This document shows, one piece after another, positions 10,433 to 21,166 of a DNA stretch of 64,000 nucleotides; the stretch's first letter is position 1; the number at the start of each line of letters is the position of its first letter. The notes beneath the pieces are model-generated. The model was not told where the DNA came from, ran no database searches, and saw only the letters and a list, made by a program, of their open reading frames with translations. Position numbers and translations under genes: made by a program. The DNA comes from Staphylococcus debuckii (lineage in GTDB: Bacteria > Bacillota > Bacilli > Staphylococcales > Staphylococcaceae), in assembly GCF_003718735.1 (NCBI RefSeq), contig NZ_CP033460.1, positions 1,488,001 to 1,552,000 of the forward strand. The letters are read 5' to 3'.

Positions 10433-11368
10433 TTATTTAGTTAAGTCTTTTAACTTTTTAAGTTGGTCATCATAGTCTTTTTTAGGAAGTGCAACGTATC
10501 CAGCTTTTTCAGCTGATTTACCTTTATCTTCAAGTACGAACTTCATGAATGTGCCAAATGCTTTATTGTCTTTCAATTTCTTATCGTTAGTGTAGATGTA
10601 TAATGGACGACTTAGAGCGTATGAAGAATCTTGGATTGTTTTCTTAGTTGGCTCAATTGCTTTACCGTCTTTACCTTTGATTTTAACTTCTTTCAATTTA
10701 TCTTTATTTTGTTCGTAGAAGTTGTAACCGAAGTAACCGATACCTTCTTTATTGTTTTTCACTGATTGTACGATTACGTTAGTATCTGCGTTTTTCTCAG
10801 CTTTGATATCTTCTTTGTTCATTACTTCTTCTTCAAAGAAATCGTAAGTACCATGAGATTGGTCAGGTGAGAATGCTTTAATTTCTTTAGCTGGGTATTT
10901 AGGGTTTACATCTTTCCAAGTTTTAGCTTGTCCAGAGTAGATTTTTTTCAAATCATCGATTGTTAATTCTTTAACGAAATCGTTGTCTTTGTTAACTGCG
11001 ATTGTTACACCGTCTTGAGCGATCTTGAAGTCGCTGAATTTAACATTTTTATCATCCAATTTCTTTTTCTCTTCAGGTTTGATTGGACGTGATGCGTTTG
11101 AGAAGTCTGTTTCACCAGAAATGAATTTTTCAAATCCGCCGCCAGTACCTGATGTTGCAGATGATACAGTAATGTTTGGATATTTTTTATTAAATTTCTC
11201 ATTTAAAACTTCGACAATTGGTCCTACAGTTGAAGAACCGTCACCTTTCACTTCTCCTTTAGCGTCACTTTCCTTGCTGTCTCCGCCGCCGTTACCGCCG
11301 TTGCCACATGCACCTAATAATAATGAAGCACCAATTACTGTAGTTCCTAATACTTGCCACTTTTTCAT
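10433..11368 (-). CDS. pstS: Phosphate-binding lipoprotein PstS
   Basis: 311 aa extracellular phosphate receptor. The start ATG at 11368 follows AGGAGG. The signal peptide ends in lipobox LLGAC, and a Gly/Asn-rich linker follows the lipid-anchored Cys. Phosphate-binding loops are visible as GDGSSTVGP and [13 protein letters not shown], both typical of PstS. It is the first gene of the pst operon. The preceding region contains TT-A-CA repeats at an 11-bp step, as expected for PhoP control. Confidence 0.95.
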   Translation of the reverse strand: MKKWQVLGTTVIGASLLLGACGNGGNGGGDSKESDAKGEVKGDGSSTVGPIVEVLNEKFNKKYPNITVSSATSGTGGGFEKFISGETDFSNASRPIKPEEKKKLDDKNVKFSDFKIAQDGVTIAVNKDNDFVKELTIDDLKKIYSGQAKTWKDVNPKYPAKEIKAFSPDQSHGTYDFFEEEVMNKEDIKAEKNADTNVIVQSVKNNKEGIGYFGYNFYEQNKDKLKEVKIKGKDGKAIEPTKKTIQDSSYALSRPLYIYTNDKKLKDNKAFGTFMKFVLEDKGKSAEKAGYVALPKKDYDDQLKKLKDLTK

Positions 11369-11451
11369 TGTAAGAAATCCTCCTAAAAATAAACATTTGA
11401 GCGTTGTGAATTTTTGTTTGCTCAAGCTGTATGTAATTACTTTCAACTCAT

Positions 11452-11505
11452 ATATTACATGCGTATTGTTAATTCAAAATAGAGGAATTGTAAATTAATC
11501 GTGAA
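11452..11505 (-). promoter_or_regulatory. pstS promoter with putative PhoP boxes
   Basis: Reading the minus strand: TTCACG (11505-11500), TTTACA (11494-11489) and TTAACA (11472-11467). The last two are exactly 22 bases (two 11-bp steps) apart. TAATAT (11457-11452) is a candidate -10 with a poor TTTTGA -35. A weak -35 overlapped by TT-A-CA repeats is the known layout of PhoP-activated promoters. The rest of the 11506-11797 spacer shows nothing I can identify. Confidence 0.45.
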
Positions 11506-11797
11506 TGGAACACCGCTTTAAATTTACAATCTTTACAAAGTTAATATAACGTCTGAAACCCTTGTAGCAGCAACGTTTTAATACTGCGTTAATATTAAGT
11601 TCATAATTGCTCAATGCGATTTTAAAAGATAATTTGCAGAAAAAAATTTGAAAAAGATTTTGTTTAGAGGATATTTCGAGGTTTTATCTAGGATAATACT
11701 TAATTTTAAGCTATTTTTTACAGTTATATTACAATTGAGAAAGGTTGGAGATTACTATAATCTTAATTAAAATCAAGTTGTTATCCCGGTAAAAAAT

Positions 11798-11829
11798 AAG
11801 AGCGGAGACATTATTTGGCCCCAGCTCTT
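11798..11829 (-). terminator. Terminator of cvfB
   Basis: Arms AAGAGC (11798-11803) and GCTCTT (11824-11829), extended inward by GGGG/CTCC-type pairing, are followed on the minus strand by ATTTTTT. It lies directly after the cvfB stop codon. Confidence 0.7.
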
Positions 11830-11835
11830 TATCAG

Positions 11836-12744
11836 TTATTCATTTTCAGAAGCAGCAAGTGCTTCTCCTTTTTTAGTTAAACGTATTTTTCCAGTTTCAA
11901 TGTCAATGATTTTTCTTTTGTAGAGATGTCCGATAGCACGCTTGAATGCACCTTTACTCATATTGAAGACTTCTTTAATGGCTTCCGGACTGGATTTATC
12001 CCAAAATGGAAGTTCACCGTCATATTCTACAAGTAAATCAAACACGACTTGTCCATCTTCGTCTAAACGTTCATGTGCAAATGGTAAGAAAGAACCATTC
12101 AATTCCCCTTTTTCATTATGACCAATTACGCGAATTTCAACAAGTTCCCCTAATCTAGGTTCAGATTTTCGTTCACTTTCGTGTACAAAAATTTTATAGC
12201 CGTCTTTAGATAATAAGAAACTTCCTACTTTCAATACACGGTAAGGTCTTGCTTCTATCATCTTATTTTGCATTTCATCATTGTTTACTGGAGTATACAT
12301 TTGGCTGACGATGGTTTCAGTAGCTAAACGCGCAAACATTTGCTTCTCACTATCGATACGTAAAGTAGCTAAGACATAATCACCATTTTGCGGCCAGAGT
12401 GATTTTATCTTCGGAAGATCTTCCCAAGGAATCAATACTTCTCTTGGCAATCCGGCATCAACTTTTGCGCCGTCTCTATCAGTTTTCAATACTTTCACGT
12501 AATCATACTTGCTTGTTGTAATATCAGGCATGTTTTGAGTCGCAAACAATTCGCCTGAACGGTTAGGATAAATGAAGAAACTATATTCCTCTCCCACTTC
12601 TAAATTATCATCTTCATTGACTTCTGATTGGTTTAGTTTTACTTTTTCACCGTTAGGACCTTCTAATTCATAAGTTGAACCATTTAATCCTAATACTTTC
12701 AAGAATTCAATTGATCCAATAATATCATTTTCTCTTAAAGCCAT
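11836..12744 (-). CDS. cvfB: CvfB, S1-domain RNA-binding virulence regulator
   Basis: 302 aa, matching S. aureus conserved virulence factor B. It contains S1-like RNA-binding domains (for example the segment beginning YDYVKVLKTDRDGAKVDAGL) and a C-terminal winged-helix segment (about 230-290; FNMSKGAFKRAIGHLYK). In S. aureus CvfB affects exoprotein expression by binding RNA. I start it at the ATG at 12744 (AAAGGAGTAAAT upstream). A 24-residue upstream open extension lacks a ribosome site. It is transcribed divergently from the ABC-F gene. Confidence 0.9.
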   Translation of the reverse strand: MALRENDIIGSIEFLKVLGLNGSTYELEGPNGEKVKLNQSEVNEDDNLEVGEEYSFFIYPNRSGELFATQNMPDITTSKYDYVKVLKTDRDGAKVDAGLPREVLIPWEDLPKIKSLWPQNGDYVLATLRIDSEKQMFARLATETIVSQMYTPVNNDEMQNKMIEARPYRVLKVGSFLLSKDGYKIFVHESERKSEPRLGELVEIRVIGHNEKGELNGSFLPFAHERLDEDGQVVFDLLVEYDGELPFWDKSSPEAIKEVFNMSKGAFKRAIGHLYKRKIIDIETGKIRLTKKGEALAASENE

Positions 12745-12925
12745 ATTTACTCCTTTGTCTTTCAGTATTAGAAACATTATAACACGTTCGAGTATTGAAT
12801 TTACAGTTTCATTCAAAACAACACCTTTTAATGAAGAAACACGTCAAAAAACTTATCCCGTCGAAAGAATCGCTTATCTATGGTATAATTCATGCGTTAG
12901 AAATATCAATTTATGGAGGAACTAC

Positions 12926-14527
12926 ATGTTACAAGTTACTGATGTGAGCTTGCGATTTGGCGATCGCAAATTATTTGAAGACGTAAATATCAAATTTACA
13001 GAAGGTAATTGCTATGGATTAATAGGTGCTAATGGCGCCGGCAAATCAACATTTTTAAAAATATTATCAGGCGAGTTAGATTCACAAACTGGTCATGTTT
13101 CTATGGGGAAAAATGAACGCTTAGCAATATTAAAACAAGATCATTTTGCTTATGAAGATGAGCGAGTGTTAGATGTAGTAATAAAAGGTCATGAACGTTT
13201 ATTTGAAGTCATGAAAGAGAAAGACGAAATTTATATGAAGCCGGACTTCAGCGATGAAGATGGAATTCGTGCAGCAGAACTTGAAGGTGAGTTTGCTGAA
13301 ATGAACGGTTGGAATGCTGAAGCGGATGCAGCTACCCTACTTTCTGGTTTAGGTATTCCTGCAGAATTACAAGATAAAAAAATGTCTGAACTTGAAAATA
13401 ATCAAAAGGTGAAAGTGTTATTAGCACAAAGTTTATTCGGCGACCCTGACGTGCTATTACTTGATGAGCCTACGAATGGTTTAGATATTCCTGCCATCAA
13501 TTGGTTAGAAGATTTCTTAATCAATTTTGAAAATACCGTTATTGTAGTTTCTCACGACCGTCACTTCTTAAATAACGTCTGCACGCATATTGCAGATTTA
13601 GACTTTGGTAAAATCCAAGTATACGTAGGAAATTATGATTTCTGGTATCAATCAAGTCAATTAGCTCAAAAAATGGCTCAAGAACAAAACAAGAAAAAAG
13701 AAGAAAAAATTAAAGAGTTGCAAGATTTCGTGGCACGCTTTTCTGCGAACGCTTCTAAATCCAAACAAGCAACAAGCCGTAAAAAACAATTAGAAAAAAT
13801 TGAATTAGACGATATTCAACCTTCTTCACGCAGATATCCATTTGTTAAATTTACACCAGAACGTGAAATCGGTAATGATTTATTATTCGTAGAAAATCTT
13901 TCTAAAACAATCGATGGCGAAAAAGTATTAGATAATATTTCATTTACAATGGATCCAAATGATAAAGCGGTATTAGTCGGTGACAGTGAAATTGCTAAGA
14001 CTACTTTATTAAAAATCTTAGCAGGTGAAATGGAACCAGATGAAGGCAGTGTCAAATGGGGCGTTACAACTTCACAAACCTACTTCCCTAAAGACAACTC
14101 AGAATACTTTGATGGTGTAGATATGACCTTGGTAGATTGGTTACGTCAATACGCACCTGAAGATGAACAAACTGAAACGTTCTTACGTGGTTTCTTAGGC
14201 CGTATGTTATTCAGCGGCGAAGAAGTTAAGAAAAAAGCCAGTGTCTTATCCGGGGGCGAAAAAGTACGTTGTATGTTAAGTAAGATGATGTTATCGAGTG
14301 CTAATGTTTTATTAATGGATGAACCAACAAACCATTTAGATTTAGAAAGCATTACAGCTGTGAACGATGGTTTGAAATCATTTAAAGGTTCAATTATCTT
14401 CACTTCACATGACTTTGAATTTATTAATACGATTGCTAACCGTGTAATTGATTTAAATCCTGAAGGTGCTGTTTCAAAAGAAATCAGTTATGAAGAATAT
14501 CTCAAAGAAACAGGCGTGTTAAGTTAA
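12926..14527 (+). CDS. ABC-F family ATPase (YkpA/YbiT-like)
   Basis: 533 aa soluble protein with two ATP-binding cassettes and no membrane domain, so a ribosome-associated ABC-F factor rather than a transporter. The first Walker A is GANGAGKST; the linker with FSANASKSKQATSRKKQLEKI is typical of the YkpA/YbiT branch; the second signature is LSGGEKVRCML. The second nucleotide site has a degenerate P-loop, GDSEIAKTT, lacking two glycines. The start ATG at 12926 follows GGAGG. Antibiotic protection is not implied by this subfamily. Confidence 0.88.
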   Translation: MLQVTDVSLRFGDRKLFEDVNIKFTEGNCYGLIGANGAGKSTFLKILSGELDSQTGHVSMGKNERLAILKQDHFAYEDERVLDVVIKGHERLFEVMKEKDEIYMKPDFSDEDGIRAAELEGEFAEMNGWNAEADAATLLSGLGIPAELQDKKMSELENNQKVKVLLAQSLFGDPDVLLLDEPTNGLDIPAINWLEDFLINFENTVIVVSHDRHFLNNVCTHIADLDFGKIQVYVGNYDFWYQSSQLAQKMAQEQNKKKEEKIKELQDFVARFSANASKSKQATSRKKQLEKIELDDIQPSSRRYPFVKFTPEREIGNDLLFVENLSKTIDGEKVLDNISFTMDPNDKAVLVGDSEIAKTTLLKILAGEMEPDEGSVKWGVTTSQTYFPKDNSEYFDGVDMTLVDWLRQYAPEDEQTETFLRGFLGRMLFSGEEVKKKASVLSGGEKVRCMLSKMMLSSANVLLMDEPTNHLDLESITAVNDGLKSFKGSIIFTSHDFEFINTIANRVIDLNPEGAVSKEISYEEYLKETGVLS

Positions 14528-14541
14528 ATATATACTATTAT

Positions 14542-14579
14542 ATTACGGACTGGGGCATTAATCTGCCTCAGTCCGTAAT
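14542..14579 (+). terminator. Terminator of the ABC-F gene
   Basis: A 16-bp stem (14542-14557 with 14564-14579, one mismatch) around a short loop is followed by TTTCTG. It lies 15 bases after the stop codon. Confidence 0.8.
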
Positions 14580-14588
14580 TTCTGTATT

Positions 14589-14654
14589 GGCAGTAGCTAT
14601 CTGAATAGAAAATACGCTTGTTCCAAGCTTTTTTCTATTCTAGTTAGCTTTGCC
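14589..14654. repeat. Long near-continuous hairpin in ABC-F/lysC spacer
   Basis: Nested complementary arms: GGCA/TGCC, AGCTA/TAGCT, GAATAGAAAA (14603-14612)/TTTTCTATTC (14631-14640) and GCTTG/CAAGC around a 3-base loop. About 24 paired positions lie within 66 bases. It could be a second terminator or part of a palindromic repeat element. Confidence 0.65.
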
Positions 14655-14704
14655 GGGGCAGAACGACGAAATAATTTTAACCAATGTTATTTCTGTTCTG
14701 CTCC
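14635..14704. repeat. Tandem 70-bp repeat, copy 1
   Basis: The unit starts CTATTCTAGTTAGCTT and holds an inner dyad (GGCAGAAC ... GTTCTGCTCC and GAAATAA ... TTATTTC). It is followed immediately by a second copy. The core ACGACGAAATAATTT recurs at about 56467-56483, so this is a dispersed intergenic element. Confidence 0.8.
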
Positions 14705-14774
14705 CTATTCTAGTTAGCTTGGCCGGGATGAGACGACGAAATAATTTGGATCAATTTTATTTCTGTCTCGCTCC
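14705..14774. repeat. Tandem 70-bp repeat, copy 2
   Basis: Same length and start as copy 1 (CTATTCTAGTTAGCTT) with compensated changes in the dyad arms: GGGATGAGAC pairs with GTCTCGCTCCC, where copy 1 has GGGGCAGAAC and GTTCTGCTCC. The changes keep both hairpins paired. The stretch 14775-14940 after it is AT-rich and holds nothing I can name. Confidence 0.8.
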
Positions 14775-14949
14775 CCTTACCATTTTTGTATGTTTTAATT
14801 AAGCATTTTAGGTTATAATGTTTCTAGCAAGGTAATGATGAATGCAAATTGGATAACGCCCTACTTTTATAGAATTTACACTAATTGAGTAAATGGATTT
14901 CAGAATAGAGGTTTTTTTCAGTAAATTTTTAAAAATCTTATTTTTCTGG

Positions 14950-14978
14950 TTTACTTCTCAATTTGAACTATGTATAAT
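14950..14978 (+). promoter_or_regulatory. Promoter of the lysine operon
   Basis: A TTTACT -35 (14950-14955), a 17-bp spacer and a consensus TATAAT -10 (14973-14978) lie just upstream of the lysine riboswitch. A transcript would start near 14985 and include the whole aptamer. Confidence 0.7.
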
Positions 14979-15004
14979 GTGAGTCATACTAATTAAATAA
15001 ATAT

Positions 15005-15175
15005 TTTGATGAGGCGCATCAATCAAGAGTATTTGTCGTTCTAACTGTCTGCTTACAGTCGGCAAAGAAAGGGTGAGATGCCGAAGTGATTATAAAGGCA
15101 AGTTATAATCGCTGGACTTTCAGGTTAAGAGCTAACAGTCTGTCATTATTACCAAATAATGGAGTGCATCACTTG
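15005..15175 (+). promoter_or_regulatory. Lysine riboswitch (L-box) controlling the lysC-dap-lysA operon
   Basis: L-box signatures are in order: GAGGCGC then CAAGAGTAT at the 5' side, GGTGAGATGCCGAAG in the middle, the GATTATAA/TTATAATC arm followed by CGCTGG, and the closing GGAGTGCATC at the 3' side. A terminator follows. This is the family of lysine-sensing leaders found before aspartokinase genes in Bacillales; high lysine is expected to favour termination. Confidence 0.93.
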
Positions 15176-15189
15176 TATATAAATCTACG

Positions 15190-15220
15190 AGCAAGTTCGC
15201 ATTCCGGACTTGCTTTTTTA
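15190..15220 (+). terminator. Riboswitch-controlled terminator in the lysC leader
   Basis: A 10-bp stem (15190-15199 with 15205-15214, arm AGCAAGTTCG) with a CATTC loop is followed by a U-tract. It lies between the L-box aptamer and the lysC ribosome site, the expected expression platform. Confidence 0.88.
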
Positions 15221-15261
15221 TATATGTGATTCTCCCCTATTATCGAGGAGGATATTAAAAG

Positions 15262-16464
15262 ATGAAGAGAAGTGTTTTAAAGTTCGGTGGTTCGTCGGTC
15301 AGTGATTTTACGAAAATTAAAAATATTGCTGAAATGCTGAAGGATAGAATAGAAAATGGCGAACAATTAATTGTAGTTGTCAGTGCAATGGGGAAAACCA
15401 CTGATCAACTAATGGAAAATGTTGCTGCTTTGACAGCTGAACCTAAACAGCAAGAACTTGCCCTTTTACTTACAACGGGCGAGCAGCAAACGGTCTCCTA
15501 CCTGTCGATGATATTGAATGATATCGGGGTGAACGCGAAAGCAATGACAGGTTATCAAGCCGGCATTAAAACAGTAGGCCATCATTTGAAAAGCAGAATT
15601 GCTGAAATTAATCCAGAAACTTTCGACAAAGCCTTTGAAACCAATGATGTTTTAGTAGTAGCTGGTTTCCAAGGAATCAATGAGGAATTTGAACTGACGA
15701 CATTAGGTCGCGGCGGTTCAGATACTACTGCAGTTGCACTTGCAGCAGCTAACCAGACACCTTGTGAAATCTATACAGATGTCGATGGCGTATATGCCAC
15801 CGATCCTAGAGTATATAAAGATGCAAAGCGCTTAAGTATAGTCTCTTATGAAGAGATGATGGAAATGAGTGCACTAGGTGCAGGTGTATTGGAAACGCGC
15901 AGTGTCGAGTTAGCAAATAATTATAATATCCCGTTATATTTAGGCAGAACATTATCAAACGTGAAAGGAACATGGATTATGTCACAAACAGAAATTTTAG
16001 AGAAGAAAGCAGTAACAGGAGTAGCGTTAGATACACATATGATGCACGTAACTATCAGCTATCCCCTTTCAGATAATCAATTACTGACAGCATTATTTAC
16101 TGAGTTAGAAGAAGGACAAGTCAATGTAGATATGATTTCTCAAATTGTTAACTTAGATGGCTTGCAGCTTTCTTTTTCAATTAAAGATACTGATCTCACT
16201 CAAATTAAAGGGATTTTGGAAAAATTATCAGAAAGTTACAAAGCTTTAGATTATAATTTAAATGATGAATACGTCAAAATTTCTTTAATCGGTTCTGGTA
16301 TGAGAGATATGTCAGGCGTAGCTTCTAAAGCGTTTATCAGTCTTATTAACGCAGGTATTCCTTTTTATCAGACTACGACTTCAGAAATTAGCATCTCTTA
16401 CGTGATTGATGCTAAAAATGGTGAACGTGCTGTCGAAGAGTTATATCAAGCGTTTGATATATAA
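15262..16464 (+). CDS. lysC: Aspartate kinase (monofunctional, LysC-type)
   Basis: 400 aa enzyme making aspartyl-phosphate, the first step of lysine/threonine/methionine and DAP synthesis. The kinase signature KFGGSSV is at 7-13, and LGRGGSDTTAVALA lies in the nucleotide/substrate site. C-terminal ACT domains (about 260-400) probably bind the feedback amino acid. No homoserine dehydrogenase domain is present. GAGGAGG precedes the ATG. It is the first gene after the lysine riboswitch, so it is expected to be lysine-repressed. Confidence 0.95.
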   Translation: MKRSVLKFGGSSVSDFTKIKNIAEMLKDRIENGEQLIVVVSAMGKTTDQLMENVAALTAEPKQQELALLLTTGEQQTVSYLSMILNDIGVNAKAMTGYQAGIKTVGHHLKSRIAEINPETFDKAFETNDVLVVAGFQGINEEFELTTLGRGGSDTTAVALAAANQTPCEIYTDVDGVYATDPRVYKDAKRLSIVSYEEMMEMSALGAGVLETRSVELANNYNIPLYLGRTLSNVKGTWIMSQTEILEKKAVTGVALDTHMMHVTISYPLSDNQLLTALFTELEEGQVNVDMISQIVNLDGLQLSFSIKDTDLTQIKGILEKLSESYKALDYNLNDEYVKISLIGSGMRDMSGVASKAFISLINAGIPFYQTTTSEISISYVIDAKNGERAVEELYQAFDI

Positions 16465-16546
16465 AGTTATCCGTTACACAGCAACTTAGAACAACATGAG
16501 GAAGGATTTCTCTTTCGTCTTAAAAAATAAAATGGAGTGAAAAAAC

Positions 16547-18422
<1,876 letters not shown>

Positions 18423-18423
<1 letters not shown>

Positions 18424-19151
18424 TGAAGATTTTGTTAATCGGATATGGTGCTATGAACCAAAGAGTAGCACGTCTTGCTGAAGAAGAAGGTCACGAGATT
18501 ACCGGTATTATTGTCCCTGATAAAGATAACGACTATCCCTACCCTTCTTTCGATCGCATTGCAGATGCGAAAGAAGCGGATGTCGCAATTGATTTCTCTA
18601 ACCCGGAATTATTATTGCCCTTGCTTGATGAGGACTTTGATTTGCCTCTTGTAGTTGCTACTACTGGGGAAAAAGAAAAAATTACCGCAAAGTTAGAAGA
18701 ACTCAGTCAGCGTATGCCTGTATTCTTCAGTGCCAATATGAGCTATGGCATTCACGTGTTAACTAAATTATTAGAAGTTGCAGTTCCCTTACTCGAAGGT
18801 TATGACATTGAACTTATTGAAGCACATCATAATAAAAAAGTAGATGCGCCAAGTGGTACGCTTGTTAAATTATACGATGTCATTAAAGACTTAAAAGAAA
18901 ATGTTAACCCTGTATATGACCGTCATGAGAAAAATGAAAAACGCCAACCTGATGATATTGGTATCAGCGCAATTCGCGGCGGTACTATTGTAGGTGAACA
19001 TGATGTGTTATTTGCAGGCGTGGATGAAACGATTGAATTGACACATCGCGCACAGTCAAAAGATATTTTTGCCAATGGCGCTTTAAAAGCAGCAGAGCGA
19101 TTGGTTAAAAAGCCTAATGGGTATTATAACTTTGATAATATCAATAATTAA
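18423..19151 (+). CDS. dapB: 4-hydroxy-tetrahydrodipicolinate reductase
   Basis: 242 aa, NAD(P)H-dependent. The N-terminal dinucleotide motif GYGAMNQRV is at 7-15. The family signature [14 protein letters not shown] is near 133-146, with the catalytic His pair and Lys. Its ATG shares one base with the dapA stop (TAATG). It makes tetrahydrodipicolinate, the branch substrate for dapD. The length is close to other staphylococcal DapB proteins and shorter than the roughly 270-residue enterobacterial form. Confidence 0.95.
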
Positions 19152-19172
19152 AACAGAGGAGATGAAAGTTAA

Positions 19173-19892
19173 ATGGTTAAAGACTTTTCAGCAGAGGAAA
19201 TTATTCAATATATCAGTGATGCAAAGAAATCAACACCACTTAAAGTATATGTGAATGGTGTATTAGGACAAATTAGCTTCCCTGAGAATTTTAAAGTGTT
19301 CGGAAGCGAAAATTCCAAAGTGATTTTCTGTGAAGCTTCAGATTGGGATACTTTCTATAATGAAAATAAAAATTATATCGAAGAAGTAGAAATCGAAATG
19401 GATCGCCGTAATTCTGCTATTCCATTAAAAGATTTACGTAATACGAATGCTCGAATCGAACCAGGTGCTTTCATCAGAGAGCATGCTGTTATTGAAGACG
19501 GGGCAGTAGTGATGATGGGCGCTACTATCAATATCGGTGCAGTTATCGGCGAAGGAACAATGATTGATATGAACGCTACATTAGGTGGCCGCGCAACTAC
19601 AGGTAAAAATGTACATGTAGGAGCAGGCGCAGTATTAGCTGGTGTAATTGAACCGCCAAGCGCTTCACCTGTTGTTATTGAAGATAATGTTTTGATTGGT
19701 GCAAACGCTGTTATTCTTGAAGGTGTAAGAGTCGGCGAAGGTGCGATTGTTGCAGCAGGCGCAATCGTTACGCAAGACGTACCTGCGGGTGCAGTTGTAG
19801 CTGGTACTCCGGCAAAAGTCATCAAACAAACTTCAGAAGTAGAAGATTCAAAACGTGAAATTGTTTCAGCATTACGTAAGTTGAACGATTAA
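19173..19892 (+). CDS. dapD: Tetrahydrodipicolinate N-acetyltransferase (DapH/DapD)
   Basis: 239 aa. The N-terminal domain (1-90) matches the DapH family. Residues 90-215 are left-handed beta-helix hexapeptide repeats (for example [23 protein letters not shown]), typical of acyltransferases using acetyl-CoA. This indicates the acetylated DAP pathway rather than the succinylase branch. It is followed by a terminator-like hairpin before the deacetylase gene. Confidence 0.93.
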   Translation: MVKDFSAEEIIQYISDAKKSTPLKVYVNGVLGQISFPENFKVFGSENSKVIFCEASDWDTFYNENKNYIEEVEIEMDRRNSAIPLKDLRNTNARIEPGAFIREHAVIEDGAVVMMGATINIGAVIGEGTMIDMNATLGGRATTGKNVHVGAGAVLAGVIEPPSASPVVIEDNVLIGANAVILEGVRVGEGAIVAAGAIVTQDVPAGAVVAGTPAKVIKQTSEVEDSKREIVSALRKLND

Positions 19893-19925
19893 TAATCGAG
19901 CAGCAATCAATTTAGAATGAATTTG

Positions 19926-19970
19926 AAAGGCGTATCGTGTGCGTTGATTAGAGCAGCACATACGCCTTTT
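19926..19970 (+). terminator. Terminator-like hairpin inside the lysine operon
   Basis: AAAGGCGTAT (19926-19935) plus GTG pair with CACATACGCCTTT (19957-19969), with one bulged C, and four T follow. It sits between dapD and the M20 deacetylase gene, so it probably reduces readthrough into the last three genes. Confidence 0.65.
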
Positions 19971-20002
19971 ATACATATCTCAGTATAAAAAGGAAGGATA
20001 TT

Positions 20003-21166
20003 ATGACACAAAGTGAATTAGAATTTGTAACACAACATCGACGCCATTTACATCAACATCCTGAATTAAGCTTTCAAGAGCATGAAACTACTCAACATAT
20101 TATTGAGCTTTTAGAAGAATTAGAGATTCCTTATGAACGTCCTCTTGAGACAGGCGTTATTGCATATTTAGCCGGCAATGGCTCTCATACAGTTGCTTTC
20201 AGAGCTGATATCGATGCATTACCTATTCAAGAACAAAATGATATTGAATTTAAGAGCAGCAAACCTAATGTAATGCATGCTTGCGGTCATGACGGCCATA
20301 CTACTGCCCTATTATTATTTGTTAAACGCTGCAAAGCTTTAGCGGATCTTGGCAAACTGCCTCAAAACGTGGTCTTTATTTTTCAACCAGCCGAAGAAAC
20401 AGGCGGCGGTGCTAATCATCTGATTAAAACAGGCGCATTTGAAGATTATTCTATTGAAGCAGTATTCGGAATTCATGTCATGCCTTTTAATGATGAAGGT
20501 ACTGTTACGCTTTTAAATGAAGAAATTACAGCAAGTGCCACTGAATATCGTTTCTTTTTAGAAGGACAATCAAGTCACGTGGCTAACAAAGAGCAAGGAC
20601 ATTCATGCGGTGAAGGTCTGCAACATATTTTAAATCAAGTAAGTACAATCCAGCAGTATCATTTAAATGGGTTGCAACGTAATATCGTGCATATAGGACG
20701 TTTTGAAGCGGGAGAAGCGATTAACACAGTGCCAAGCCATGGATATTTAGAAGGCACAATTCGTACCTATGATACTGAGGATTTACAAGTTGTCAAAGAC
20801 CAAATGACTAAGATTGCACAGAGCGTCCAGTTATTATTTGGAGTGAATTGCGAAGTGAAGTTTGAAGAAGGTTACCCCCCTACTTATAATGATCCGAATC
20901 TTCATGACGAAGTGGTCAATGCTTTGCATCAAGCAGATTTTAAAGTTGTAGAATTAGATAAACCTTATTTGTTTGGCGAAGACTTCAGTTTCTACAGTCA
21001 ACTCGCTCCAAGTTATTTTGTCTTTGTGGGAATCCGCAATGAAGAGAAAGATTGGGTGCATGGCCTGCACACGCCAAAGCTTAATTTTGATGAAAGCCAA
21101 CTTATACGTGTCGCGGATTATTATGAAAATTTATTGTTCCAGTATGGTCAGGAGGATGAATCATGA
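20003..21166 (+). CDS. M20 family amidohydrolase, probable N-acetyldiaminopimelate deacetylase
   Basis: 387 aa metallopeptidase-fold deacylase. Metal-site motifs are [10 protein letters not shown] near 68-77, HACGHDGHT near 92-100 and PAEETGGGA, followed by a dimerisation domain. The family includes hippurate hydrolases. Its place in a DAP operon containing an N-acetyltransferase makes removal of acetate from N-acetyl-LL-DAP the likely reaction (DapL/YkuR role). AAAAGGAAGG precedes the ATG. It overlaps alr2 by 4 bases. Confidence 0.85.
   Translation: MTQSELEFVTQHRRHLHQHPELSFQEHETTQHIIELLEELEIPYERPLETGVIAYLAGNGSHTVAFRADIDALPIQEQNDIEFKSSKPNVMHACGHDGHTTALLLFVKRCKALADLGKLPQNVVFIFQPAEETGGGANHLIKTGAFEDYSIEAVFGIHVMPFNDEGTVTLLNEEITASATEYRFFLEGQSSHVANKEQGHSCGEGLQHILNQVSTIQQYHLNGLQRNIVHIGRFEAGEAINTVPSHGYLEGTIRTYDTEDLQVVKDQMTKIAQSVQLLFGVNCEVKFEEGYPPTYNDPNLHDEVVNALHQADFKVVELDKPYLFGEDFSFYSQLAPSYFVFVGIRNEEKDWVHGLHTPKLNFDESQLIRVADYYENLLFQYGQEDES

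Noticed and set aside
11025..11498. 157-codon plus-strand frame
   Set aside because: It is the shadow of pstS on the opposite strand and continues into the pstS promoter; no ribosome site.
14810..14900. Possible small RNA with a TATAAT-like motif near 14815
   Set aside because: No downstream terminator or stable fold before the lysC promoter; AT-rich sequence gives such motifs by chance.
19373..19825. 150-codon minus-strand frame
   Set aside because: An antisense shadow of the dapD beta-helix repeats; the Ala/Thr/Pro-rich composition is an artefact.
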